From the IMG/VR virus record IMGVR_UViG_3300042261_000055, positions 1 through 31,975 of that record: DNA of 31,975 bases. One strand, written 5' to 3'. The DNA comes from a virus. The notes under the pieces are model-generated. The model saw only the letters and a program-made list of their open reading frames with translations, was not told where the DNA came from and did not search any database. Of this stretch, positions 1 to 5,574 are shown in pieces. The translations under genes and the position numbers were made by a program. The number at the start of each line of letters is the position of its first letter. Within the stretch, counting starts at the first letter, position 1.

Positions 1-207
1 AGCCTTGACCCCTTTGCCCACTAAACGGGCTTTATCGCTCTTCTCTTTGAAGTCAGGGTCGTTCATCACCCATTGGCGAAAGGTCACTTCATTGCGGTTA
101 ACCGACTGCATAGCAGCGGTAATCGTTGAACCTTGCTCAAGTTGGTTGAGAACTCTCTGTTGAGCCTCGTGCTTAGGGATGTCCACTTTCCCTGGTTTGC
201 GTCCCAT
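1..207 (-). CDS. Putative terminase small subunit, N-terminal part (cut by window edge)
   Basis: The 69 visible codons begin MGRKPGKVDIPKHEAQ and continue open to the window edge. The pattern of a short basic N-terminus, a helix-turn-helix-like stretch (LNQLEQGSTITAAM), then F/W-x-x-W and NDPDF is typical of DNA-recognition domains of phage small terminases and related HTH proteins. The ATG at 205-207 has a strong ribosome site, GGAGGC, three bases upstream (211-216). The gene reads leftward away from a 760-base control region, as would the first gene of the packaging/late operon. Family assignment is by pattern only; a generic HTH protein is the alternative. Confidence 0.5.
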   Translation of the reverse strand, partial: MGRKPGKVDIPKHEAQQRVLNQLEQGSTITAAMQSVNRNEVTFRQWVMNDPDFKEKSDKARLVGKGVKA

Positions 208-263
208 TTTGCCTCCGTTATATCACAGTAATAACGCTACCTGTTAAACGGCAGAATATCCCC

Positions 264-312
264 ATATTAATATATTATATATAAATATATATTTTAAATA
301 TATATTATATTA
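264..312. other. A/T-only tract (possible DNA unwinding element)
   Basis: Forty-nine consecutive A/T bases made largely of ATAT steps and short self-complementary blocks. It lies about 60-110 bases upstream of the terminase-like start. It could serve as a melting region of an origin or as an UP-element-rich promoter segment; the sequence alone does not decide. Confidence 0.5.
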
Positions 313-333
313 CGTCGCGTAGCCCGCAAGAGG

Positions 334-371
334 CGGAGCGACGCTCCGTATAGATATATAAATATCTATAC
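334..371. repeat. Two adjacent perfect inverted repeats (GC then AT)
   Basis: CGGAGCG-A-CGCTCCG (334-348) is a perfect 7+7 palindrome around one base. It abuts GTATAGATAT-ATAA-ATATCTATAC (348-371), a perfect 10+10 inverted repeat with a four-base loop. The pair could be an operator, a cruciform or an RNA terminator/processing structure. A similar GC-rich palindrome followed by A/T-rich sequence occurs at 13170-13215. Confidence 0.6.
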
Positions 372-432
372 ATATAAGATAACCTGTTCAAAACGTAAAA
401 CCGAACAAAAAATATAGAAATATTTTATATAA

Positions 433-448
433 GTCGCCCATTGGCGAC
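433..448. repeat. Inverted repeat GTCGCC/GGCGAC
   Basis: Six-base arms around the loop CATT. On the + strand it is followed by ACAAAAG, with no real T tract; on the - strand it is followed by A/T-rich DNA. It could be a weak terminator or an operator. Confidence 0.4.
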
Positions 449-557
449 AAAAGTGCTGGTCAGAGTATATATATAGGGGGCTATATAACAGAAAATTTTT
501 GGGTGATACTATAGGTCCCCCCCCCACGCACGTTTAACCAATGTACCCTCATAGAAT

Positions 558-576
558 ACCGACCATTAGGGTCGGT
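558..576. repeat. Inverted repeat ACCGACC/GGTCGGT
   Basis: Perfect seven-base arms around a five-base loop (ATTAG), inside the divergent control region. The dyad form suits a dimeric DNA-binding protein. No repressor gene is recognised in the window, so the binding partner is unknown. Confidence 0.45.
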
Positions 577-722
577 TATACCGATTAGATATAGCGGGGA
601 TGGATGTCCCCTATTGGATGGATGATTACTTACCCTTACTTACTATCTCTTACCCTTGTTTAATTCTTACGTGTTAATTAATAAATAGAATTAATGGGAA
701 TAGGCAGGGGCAGACTCTCTCC

Positions 723-818
723 CTAGTCGGTCCGTCGCCACCCCGTAATTGGTAATTAATAGATGATTAATAAAGAATAGGTAGATGACTAGTCAATAAG
801 ACTAGGTGACTAGACTAG
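723..818. repeat. Cluster of GACTAG / CTAGTC hexamer repeats
   Basis: GACTAG occurs at 787-792, 800-805, 808-813 and 813-818, and its complement CTAGTC at 723-728; 787-794 is the palindrome GACTAGTC. The copies lie 70-180 bases upstream of the first early gene's promoter region. They look like iteron or operator sites. The spacing (13, 8, 5 bases) is irregular, which argues against classical iterons. Confidence 0.4.
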
Positions 819-893
819 GAGTCTCCTCCAATTCTTGGGAGTTAGGTTAATTCCATTAGTCCGAGAGTGTGACTCAATTCACTAAAATATCTA

Positions 894-920
894 TTGACTT
901 TATAAGTTGAGCGTAATAAT
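894..920 (+). promoter_or_regulatory. Candidate promoter of the rightward early operon
   Basis: TTGACT (894-899, 5/6 match to a sigma-70 -35 box) is followed after 15 bases by AATAAT (915-920, 5/6 match to a -10 box). The spacing is short; an alternative TAATCT with 17-base spacing has a poorer -10. The early operon's first ATG is at 968. Confidence 0.3.
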
Positions 921-967
921 CTTCCCTCATAACTTAATAATTAATCATTAGATGGGAGAATAAGAAT

Positions 968-1291
968 ATGAGCACAATTGCAATTAGCGCGGGACGTAAT
1001 ATTGGGAGCGTCCCTATGGATGCGAGCAAATGGGACGCAATGCGCTCCCAATTAGTTAACGCGTTAGAAATAATCGGAGCGGACATCTATACACGCGACG
1101 CGCTAGGCGCGGGAGAATGGATAGATGATGCAGGAGAAGTTATACGCGAGGAGAGTGTGACTTACGTTGCGAGCGTAGACGATAACTCCATCCCAGAATT
1201 GCAAGAGCATCTCGCGCATATTGCGCGGAAGTATATGCAAGACGCTATCGCGCTCTTAGTCGGTAATTCTATCCTAGTGAAGGGAGCCTAA
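968..1291 (+). CDS. Hypothetical early protein (107 aa)
   Basis: First gene of the rightward operon, with GGGAG nine bases before the ATG. The protein is acidic and soluble, with no membrane segment and no cysteines. I do not recognise the family. Its codon choice, like the next three genes, favours GCG, CGC, ACG and TTA/CTA, unlike genes after 2.6 kb. Being first behind the divergent control region suggests immediate-early expression, a place often used for host-takeover functions; this is inference. Confidence 0.75.
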   Translation: MSTIAISAGRNIGSVPMDASKWDAMRSQLVNALEIIGADIYTRDALGAGEWIDDAGEVIREESVTYVASVDDNSIPELQEHLAHIARKYMQDAIALLVGNSILVKGA

Positions 1292-1293
1292 TC

Positions 1294-1848
1294 GTGGAGA
1301 CATTAGTACACCTAGAAAATTGCGAGGAGTTAGGCGCTACGTGCGTCTCTTGCGAGGAGCACGCGTGCGACGCGTCCGACTTTAACTATTCCGACTTTAA
1401 TCAAGAGGAGCGCCTATGCGAGACGTGCTATTACGAGGACTTAAGCGACGGAGCGTCCGTCGTGCATCTTCTAACTCCTGGCGCTAGCGAGATGGCTAAA
1501 TACTATTTAGGAGAATATCGCGCTATAGATGAGTACGGCGACCCTATTTACCATATTAGGCGCAAGTACCATAAGACGGACGCGTGGCGTGGATACTATG
1601 AGACATCCGTAGACGGGACCATAGAATACGACGCGGGAGCGGACTTATGGGGAGAATCTACCGACATCCGCACGCTAGCGGAAAGATTACACGACGACTT
1701 CAAGAATGGAGTCCTACCGATACCCGTCTATATCGTAACGGACCCGACTTCTAACGTATTCGCTATCGCAATGAGTGTCTTAATAGCGCCACGCGATAAG
1801 GAGACGCTAGACTTATGGCTTAATGGTGAGTACGTAGAAGAGGACTAA
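1294..1848 (+). CDS. Hypothetical protein with Cys-rich N-terminus (184 aa)
   Basis: Begins at GTG two bases after the previous stop, with AAGGGAG seven bases upstream. Residues 10-46 hold seven cysteines in CxxC-like spacing (CVSC, CETC), which looks like a metal-binding module. The remainder is acidic and rich in aromatic residues, ending in an amphipathic segment. I do not recognise a family. Ala is mostly GCG here, part of the compositional island spanning roughly 968-2590. Confidence 0.7.
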   Translation: METLVHLENCEELGATCVSCEEHACDASDFNYSDFNQEERLCETCYYEDLSDGASVVHLLTPGASEMAKYYLGEYRAIDEYGDPIYHIRRKYHKTDAWRGYYETSVDGTIEYDAGADLWGESTDIRTLAERLHDDFKNGVLPIPVYIVTDPTSNVFAIAMSVLIAPRDKETLDLWLNGEYVEED

Positions 1849-1857
1849 TACTCACGT

Positions 1858-1921
1858 CCCCGCGCTAGTGGAGCATATTAGGGAGCGATACCCTAGCGGG
1901 GAGCGATAGGCAGACGCCTAT
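1858..1921 (+). repeat. Tandem hairpins between early genes
   Basis: CCCCGCGCTAG (1858-1868) is imperfectly complementary to CTAGCGGGG (1893-1901). A smaller stem, TAGGG/CCCTA (1879-1895), is nested within it. A second hairpin, ATAGGC-AGAC-GCCTAT (1906-1921), follows. No T tract follows, so these are more likely RNA stabilising, processing or attenuating structures than intrinsic terminators. Confidence 0.45.
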
Positions 1922-1949
1922 TAACTAAGTTAGACGGGAGAAAATAATT

Positions 1950-2237
1950 ATGGGAAGAGTATTAGCGGAAGAGTTAGCATCTAGCGACATTCCATTAAGC
2001 GCACAATTGGCGCATCATCTACGCGGGAATCATTACCCGCCCGTACCTATTGAGATGGTGGAGCCGTGCATTAAGGCTATTGATACCGTGCAACGTGCTC
2101 AATGGGGAGACGCATCATCTAGCGACCTAGTGGAATTACCTAATGGCGTGTCCTATCGTGGAGAGACATCCGCTCCCGCATATGCGCTCGTGGAGTCTTT
2201 CCATCTGGACGCGTTTATCGAATGGGACGGTGAGTAA
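1950..2237 (+). CDS. Conserved actinobacteriophage-type protein (95 aa)
   Basis: Contains the stretch LASSDIPLSAQLAHHLRGNH followed by PPVPIEMVEPCIKAID and a C-terminal RGETSAPA segment. This resembles a small protein that I recall in many actinobacteriophage genomes, where its function is unknown. The ATG has GGGAG upstream. It ends in a TAATG junction with the next gene, implying coupled translation. It supports the assignment of the phage to an actinobacterial host but gives no molecular role. Confidence 0.7.
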   Translation: MGRVLAEELASSDIPLSAQLAHHLRGNHYPPVPIEMVEPCIKAIDTVQRAQWGDASSSDLVELPNGVSYRGETSAPAYALVESFHLDAFIEWDGE

Positions 2238-2419
2238 TGTCTACCATAATGAGCGCACCTAATCTAGTCCTATGCCTGGCAGGGGAGCACGAATGTCTAC
2301 CCGCGATTATGGTGGAGATTATTAAAGAGAATGAGGACTTACTCAAGTTGGTCCGAGAATATGGCGCGGGACGCGCATCTTATGAGCAAGTCTTGGAACT
2401 ATCTAAGGAGTTTATCTAA
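2237..2419 (+). CDS. Small hypothetical protein (60 aa)
   Basis: TAATG overlap with both the upstream and downstream genes, so it is translated as part of a tight unit. The C-terminal half looks like an amphipathic helix. No recognised domain. It shares the unusual GCG/TTA-rich codon style of its neighbours. Confidence 0.6.
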   Translation: MSTIMSAPNLVLCLAGEHECLPAIMVEIIKENEDLLKLVREYGAGRASYEQVLELSKEFI

Positions 2420-2589
2420 TGGCGTTAACACGTAGAGGACTTAGAGTGCGAGCGATAGTGCGCTTTATATTCTGGCTAGCCGTATTCTGGTTAGCCTTCT
2501 GGTTAATTGATATTGTGACGACCCCAGATGAGTGTCGCGTAGCGGTGGAAGATATGTCGCAATTCTGCCTAGACTTAATTTATCCATAA
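2419..2589 (+). CDS. Small membrane protein (56 aa)
   Basis: Basic N-terminus (RRGLRVRAIVR) followed by a strongly hydrophobic segment (FIFWLAVFWLAFWLID, about residues 16-31) and an acidic tail with two cysteines. This is the layout of a single-pass inner-membrane protein. The ATG overlaps the previous stop (TAATG). Function unknown; early phage membrane peptides often modify host envelope or superinfection, but nothing here shows that. Confidence 0.6.
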   Translation: MALTRRGLRVRAIVRFIFWLAVFWLAFWLIDIVTTPDECRVAVEDMSQFCLDLIYP

Positions 2590-2619
2590 GAATCACAGAC
2601 GACAGGAGAAGGGTAACTA

Positions 2620-2685
2620 ATGGCGCAAGACAATTTACGATTTAATAAAGAAACATTTTTGAAAGCGTGCAAGGTTCAGCCTTAA
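2620..2685 (+). CDS. Very short ORF (21 aa), uncertain
   Basis: A good ribosome site (ACAGGAGAAGG) precedes the ATG, but the ORF has only 21 codons. Its stop is the TAA inside the CTTAAGAC motif at the head of the first structured RNA element. It may be a leader peptide whose translation reaches the RNA element, or chance. Confidence 0.3.
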   Translation: MAQDNLRFNKETFLKACKVQP

Positions 2686-2787
2686 GACAGAAGAAATAAA
2701 TGTGACGCAAGTCACAGCCTCAAATCCTTTACAGAGGGCGCGTGTTCGTGGCACGATTGAGGCACTAGGTAAGGAGAAGCCTTACCT
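2681..2787 (+). ncRNA. Structured RNA element, copy A
   Basis: CTTAAGACA is followed by hairpin H1, TGTGAC-GCAA-GTCACA (2701-2716). Next is a three-way junction: closing stem P2 GCCTCAA/TTGAGGC (2717-2723 with 2757-2763), P3 TCCT/AGGG with loop TTACAG (2725-2738), and P4 CGTGT/GCACG with loop TCGTG (2741-2755). A further hairpin AGGTAAGG/CCTTACCT (2767-2787) precedes the ATG at 2811. Copy B at 2968-3075 aligns without gaps across H1-P4. Of 20 differences, 14 form seven two-sided compensatory pair changes. A cis-regulatory leader (riboswitch-like or protein-binding) is the simplest role; a stable sRNA is an alternative. Confidence 0.65.
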
Positions 2788-2824
2788 TAAACAGACAGGA
2801 AGAAAAACAAATGGAAATCATTAG
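2702..2824 (+). CDS. Possible small ORF overlapping RNA element A (40 aa)
   Basis: GTG-started ORF encoding a basic protein (VTQVTASNPLQRARVRGT...). The reading frame runs through the whole RNA structure and overlaps the ATG at 2811. The equivalent frame in copy B is also open (29 codons) but the compensatory changes between copies are mostly non-synonymous, so selection appears to act on RNA pairing. I list it because the composition is protein-like; it may be non-coding. Confidence 0.3.
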   Translation: MTQVTASNPLQRARVRGTIEALGKEKPYLKQTGRKTNGNH

Positions 2825-2972
2825 AGAACTATCAGTAGACAAGTGGGGAATTTGGATTGATACATATTTCTTTGACTTCTATCTACACACCCGCACCATC
2901 ATCACCGCGCTACTAATTGGCGCAATCTTAAGAACCCGCAAAGTTATCAAAGACAAGAAGCGCAAGTCTTAA
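2811..2972 (+). CDS. Small membrane protein between the two RNA elements (53 aa)
   Basis: MEIIRELSVDKWGIWIDTYF leads into a hydrophobic segment ending TIITALLIGAIL and a highly basic tail (RTRKVIKDKKRKS), a positive-inside pattern for a single-pass membrane protein. AGGAAG lies upstream of the ATG. Its stop codon is the TAA of the CTTAAGAC motif that opens RNA element B. It is flanked by both RNA copies and is the first gene downstream of copy A, so it is a likely regulatory target. Function unknown. Confidence 0.6.
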   Translation: MEIIRELSVDKWGIWIDTYFFDFYLHTRTIITALLIGAILRTRKVIKDKKRKS

Positions 2973-3075
2973 GACACAACTTAATATGTGAGGCAACTCA
3001 CACCCCCGAACACTTCACAGAGTGCGACTATTCACGATAGTATCGGGGCACAAGGGAAAGCAAGGCGCAGACCCT
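2968..3075 (+). ncRNA. Structured RNA element, copy B
   Basis: CTTAAGACA, then H1 TGTGAG-GCAA-CTCACA (2987-3002), P2 CCCCGA/TCGGGG (3004-3009 with 3043-3048), P3 CACT/AGTG with loop TCACAG (3011-3024) and P4 ACTAT/ATAGT with loop TCACG (3027-3041). Junction bases A, CG and A match copy A. A weak AGGG/CCCT stem (3053-3075) follows. The ribosome site AAGGAGG of the next gene sits 8-14 bases upstream of its ATG, largely in the loop of a possible CCGC/GCGG hairpin. This suggests control of 3098-3421. No known RNA family was recognised. Confidence 0.65.
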
Positions 3076-3097
3076 AACCGCTAAGGAGGCGGAAATT

Positions 3098-3421
3098 ATG
3101 GAAACAGAATACAACGGCTGGACAAACCGCGAAACGTGGTGCACTAATCTATGGATAGATAATGAGTTCGGTCTATATGAGCAAGTCCAACAAATGGCAA
3201 AAGAAGAAATCGCAGGACACGACAAGGGCGAAGAGATTAACCCTCACTACTTAGGCGAGCAGATTAAAGAAATGTTTGAAGAGTTGTTCGACTTTGAAAG
3301 CATAGTTTCTAATCGTGAATTACTTGTTATGATGAACGACATCGGCTCTTTATATCGTGTGAACTGGAAAGAAATCGCAGGAAATATCTTAGACGAAAAC
3401 AAGTTGCAGGAGGCGAACTAA
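3098..3421 (+). CDS. Phage protein of the NGWTNxETW type (107 aa)
   Basis: Starts with YNGWTNRETWCTNLWIDNE, a signature recalled from a widespread family of small phage and bacterial proteins of unknown function (possibly the one called DUF7249; not verified). The rest is acidic and helical. A perfect AAGGAGG lies eight bases before the ATG and directly follows RNA element B. It is TAATG-coupled to the next gene. The role is unknown. Confidence 0.75.
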   Translation: METEYNGWTNRETWCTNLWIDNEFGLYEQVQQMAKEEIAGHDKGEEINPHYLGEQIKEMFEELFDFESIVSNRELLVMMNDIGSLYRVNWKEIAGNILDENKLQEAN

Positions 3422-3612
3422 TGAGCAAGAGCACGAGAGAACTAATCGGAGCGACCTTATTCCTCCTAATGCTGGCAGGGCTAGGGTTGCTTGCAATCTT
3501 CCTCTTTCAATCTTACTTCCACCCTTACGAGAAAGATTGCCACCTCGAAGCGGTAGGTAAAGTCTGTAAAGTTGCTTATCACCTTTACTGGAAACCAACC
3601 CTAAGCATTTAA
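3421..3612 (+). CDS. Small membrane protein (63 aa)
   Basis: Residues about 9-30 (IGATLFLLMLAGLGLLAIFL) form one strong transmembrane helix. A short exterior or periplasmic tail with two cysteines follows. Translation is coupled by TAATG to 3098-3421, so the pair may act together. No family recognised. Confidence 0.65.
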   Translation: MSKSTRELIGATLFLLMLAGLGLLAIFLFQSYFHPYEKDCHLEAVGKVCKVAYHLYWKPTLSI

Positions 3613-3635
3613 GGACTTAAGACAGGAGAAAACTA

Positions 3636-3716
3636 ATGAGCGATTTAATTCAATGTGATTTTTGTGGGGAGTGGTATGAACACGAATTTGAAAAGTCAGA
3701 AGAGGGAGAAGAATGA
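3636..3716 (+). CDS. Mini zinc-knuckle-like peptide (26 aa)
   Basis: MSDLIQCDFCGEWYEHEFEK: one CxxC followed by His and an acidic tail. It has a good ribosome site, part of CTTAAGACAGGAGAA, and overlaps the next gene by ATGA. Too short for family assignment, but the context and ribosome site support expression. Confidence 0.45.
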   Translation: MSDLIQCDFCGEWYEHEFEKSEEGEE

Positions 3717-3820
3717 GAACTTGGGAAGAGCAACTATCCGACCCAATAGAGGGCGAGACTTACGAACCTTATTGTGGCGATTGCTTAGTGCCTATCACAG
3801 AGTGTGGGTGCAAGCCGTGA
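3713..3820 (+). CDS. Small Cys-rich protein (35 aa)
   Basis: Acidic N-terminus and a C-terminal Cys cluster (YCGDCLVPITECGCKP) that could bind one metal ion. ATGA overlap upstream; GAGGGAGAAG serves as ribosome site. Its end overlaps the next GTG start. Function unknown. Confidence 0.5.
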   Translation: MRTWEEQLSDPIEGETYEPYCGDCLVPITECGCKP

Positions 3821-3948
3821 AACTACAAGCAAAGACACAAAAAGATAATATGAAATTATGCTTGCACTGCGAACGATACTTTATCGGGGCGTATGCACAC
3901 CACCAACGAATTCACAAACGAGAAGAGACAGAACAGGAGAGTTATTAA
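3817..3948 (+). CDS. Small C2H2 zinc-finger protein (43 aa)
   Basis: CLHCERYFIGAYAHHQRIH fits a C2H2 zinc finger (CxxC, aromatic residue, closely spaced His). I chose the GTG that overlaps the previous stop (GTGA); an ATG at 3850 would give a 33-residue form. Neither has a strong ribosome site, so coupling is likely. Such a finger could bind DNA, RNA or protein. Confidence 0.5.
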   Translation: MKLQAKTQKDNMKLCLHCERYFIGAYAHHQRIHKREETEQESY

Positions 3949-4184
3949 TGAGCAAGAAGTATTGCTACATCATCTCGTATGACGAGCAAGAGCAGGAGTG
4001 GTTTCTTGATACTGATATGGAAGAGCAACGATTTAAGTACGGAACTATCTACGATTATGACTTAAGACAGTGGGAGTATGCCTACACTGGAGACGGAGAA
4101 TACAATGGTCAAGAAGAATATAGGAATGGTCAGGTCGTTGACTTAATTGAGCGACTTAATAAACTAGAGACACCTAAAGGATAG
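3948..4184 (+). CDS. Acidic hypothetical protein (78 aa)
   Basis: The ATG at 3948 (MSKKYCYIISYDEQEQEW) is favoured over longer in-frame starts because ACAGGAGAG precedes it and it forms TAATG with the previous gene. The protein is very acidic and Tyr/Trp-rich, with alternating pattern suggesting beta strands. DNA-mimic behaviour is conceivable from its charge but not shown. Confidence 0.65.
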   Translation: MSKKYCYIISYDEQEQEWFLDTDMEEQRFKYGTIYDYDLRQWEYAYTGDGEYNGQEEYRNGQVVDLIERLNKLETPKG

Positions 4185-4194
4185 GAGAAATAAA

Positions 4195-4326
4195 GTGGAG
4201 CACATTAAAGAAGTAAAAGAATTACACGATTTAATTGGTAACGCATATTGCCTTTATGAATTATCAGAAAACGCTTTTAATTATTGGTTAAAGGTAGCAG
4301 GACTAGAGATAGGAGTAAACAAATGA
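4195..4326 (+). CDS. Small hypothetical protein (43 aa)
   Basis: GTG start with GATAGGAGAA nine bases upstream; ends in an ATGA overlap with the next gene. Predicted mostly helical. No domain recognised. Confidence 0.5.
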   Translation: MEHIKEVKELHDLIGNAYCLYELSENAFNYWLKVAGLEIGVNK

Positions 4327-4565
4327 GTTTAGAATTAAAGAACGCAAGTGTAGATGTAACTGCCTACGATAAGAACATTGAGTTTACTTACAATGGTGAA
4401 ACCTATGAGGTTATTTTGCATTGGGATAATCAGCAAGGATATGAACTAATGTGGGTTACCTATGTAGGGCAAACCCCTCAGTGGGCAATAGATTATTATG
4501 ACGAGACAGGAGAAGACTTAGAGTATGCACTCGATGTCTTAACAAACTTGGAGGTAAACCTATGA
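4323..4565 (+). CDS. Acidic hypothetical protein (80 aa)
   Basis: Starts at the ATG overlapping the previous TGA, with ATAGGAG upstream; an earlier in-frame start lacks a ribosome site. Acidic, aromatic-rich (YELMWVTYVGQTPQWAIDYY) with likely beta-hairpin character. Coupled by ATGA to the next gene. Family unknown. Confidence 0.6.
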   Translation: MSLELKNASVDVTAYDKNIEFTYNGETYEVILHWDNQQGYELMWVTYVGQTPQWAIDYYDETGEDLEYALDVLTNLEVNL

Positions 4566-4855
4566 AAGTAAGACGCGTAGTTGAAATGCTTTACCAAACC
4601 TATGACCCTGAGCAGGAGATTATGGCGGTATGGATTGGGTCAGAGGGATTTGAAACTAAAGCAGGGGTATGGCAACGAGCAGTAGAACTATTTGAAAAAG
4701 ATAATTATATAGATAATGATTTCATTGACGCAGTTCGCAACCTAGTATGGGACGCAGACGCAGAGATAGAACAAGAAGAGAGCGAGAAGTTACACGCTAG
4801 TCTAGCAATAGATAGTTACTTGGAGCGAGTGCGAGAGGAGCAAGCAAATGTGTGA
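4562..4855 (+). CDS. Hypothetical protein (97 aa)
   Basis: N-terminal pattern (VVEMLYQTYDPEQEIMAVWI) resembles the start of small phage proteins that describe ratios or fractions in low-complexity sense only; no reliable family. The C-terminus is an acidic helix. Linked by ATGA upstream and an eight-base overlap downstream. Confidence 0.6.
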   Translation: MKVRRVVEMLYQTYDPEQEIMAVWIGSEGFETKAGVWQRAVELFEKDNYIDNDFIDAVRNLVWDADAEIEQEESEKLHASLAIDSYLERVREEQANV

Positions 4856-4991
4856 GGCTTGCGACTTAAGTAATGATACTTGCAGATGTGTCCCTTGTCG
4901 TAGTTGTGGACACGACACCCCGCCTGATGATATGTGGCAGGGTAAGTGTAGTTCGTGTGAAGATAGTCAAATGGTTAGGGGAATAATGTGA
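4848..4991 (+). CDS. Cys-rich zinc-ribbon-like protein (47 aa)
   Basis: Nine cysteines in 47 residues: CEAC, CRC, CRSC and CSSC blocks, enough for two metal sites. GAGGAG lies upstream of the ATG. Overlaps both neighbours (8 bases upstream, GTGA downstream). Part of the cluster of tiny Cys-rich proteins of this operon; role unknown, perhaps protein-protein or nucleic-acid binding. Confidence 0.6.
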   Translation: MCEACDLSNDTCRCVPCRSCGHDTPPDDMWQGKCSSCEDSQMVRGIM

Positions 4992-5215
4992 GCAAGGTAT
5001 ATCAAGTAACCTACGAATTCAAAGGTGTTGAAGTGGTCAATGTATTCTTAGATGATACCATTGTGATACCAGATGATTTCCAGAATTGGACACTGATAGC
5101 GCAAGACGAGTGGCTATATGAGAACCAAAGTTATTCTAAGAAACAATTCACAGATACCACTTGGGGTAATGCAGTTAATATCCTACCGACTAGTAACTTA
5201 AAGTTGGTCAAGTAA
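4988..5215 (+). CDS. Hypothetical protein (75 aa)
   Basis: GTG start preceded by AGGGG, overlapping the previous stop, and joined to the whiB-like gene by TAATG. Beta-rich appearance, no cysteines, no membrane segment. No recognised family. Confidence 0.6.
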   Translation: MSKVYQVTYEFKGVEVVNVFLDDTIVIPDDFQNWTLIAQDEWLYENQSYSKKQFTDTTWGNAVNILPTSNLKLVK

Positions 5216-5574
5216 TGTTTGATAGCGTAGAGAAGTTACCGACTTGGCATAAGGACGCAGAGTGCCAACGACATTACGACCCTGACCTATGGTGGTATGA
5301 CTACCCATTACCTAGTCAACCTGACGAACGAGCAGAGACTATCCTGCGTGTATCGGTAGCACTTGAGTATTGTTCGGCGTGTCCTGTCCGTAAAGAGTGC
5401 CTCGCAGAGGGTCTTAAGACTGATAACCTACACGCTGGTAGTATTTGGGGCGGTATGTTGTTCTCAGATAGACGCAAGATGTTAGGCAAGCGTGCCAATG
5501 ACCGCTACTACAACGAACGCTGGCTCAAGGCTGGCTTAAACAGACTAAGCAGAAGAAGAAACTCAGGTGTTTAA
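5215..5574 (+). CDS. WhiB-family Fe-S transcriptional regulator (119 aa)
   Basis: Four cysteines (C17, C53, C56, C62) in the CSACPVRKEC layout match the [4Fe-4S] ligands of Wbl proteins. GSIWGGM (75-81) is the conserved G-x-W-G-G turn, followed by an Arg-rich DNA-binding tail (LSRRRNSG). Wbl proteins bind sigma-A region 4 of the host RNA polymerase and reprogram promoters; phage versions are known from actinobacteriophages. Its presence indicates an actinobacterial host. It is TAATG-coupled on both sides and sits in the early operon, so it probably alters host or phage transcription soon after infection. Confidence 0.9.
   Translation: MFDSVEKLPTWHKDAECQRHYDPDLWWYDYPLPSQPDERAETILRVSVALEYCSACPVRKECLAEGLKTDNLHAGSIWGGMLFSDRRKMLGKRANDRYYNERWLKAGLNRLSRRRNSGV

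Larger units (their letters stand above)
208..967. promoter_or_regulatory. Divergent intergenic control region, candidate origin
   Basis: This is the longest gene-free stretch. It separates the leftward terminase-like gene from the rightward early operon. It contains a 49-base A/T-only tract (264-312), a set of perfect inverted repeats, a 9-base C run, and spaced GACTAG repeats near the right end. The repeats CTTACCCTT occur twice around 630-660. I found no convincing ORF with a ribosome site. Such a combination fits divergent promoters plus operator sites, and an A/T-rich unwinding region also fits a replication origin. The origin role is inference. Confidence 0.5.

Noticed and set aside
2717-2763. 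tRNA-like three-way junction
   Set aside because: The seven-bp closing stem with two arms recalls a D-armless tRNA, but the arms are too short (4 and 5 bp), the loops have 6 and 5 bases, T-loop A58 is missing, and no discriminator-CCA arrangement is convincing.
2988-3077. Short GTG ORF across RNA element B (29 aa)
   Set aside because: No ribosome site of its own, and the compensatory pattern between copies explains the conservation better.
3796-3812. Third copy of the TCACAGAGTG loop
   Set aside because: The match lies in a coding region (PITECGC) and lacks the flanking stems.
4284-4322. Longer start for gene 4323-4565
   Set aside because: The upstream extension lies inside gene 4195-4326 and lacks a ribosome site, whereas ATG 4323 has ATAGGAG and an ATGA junction.
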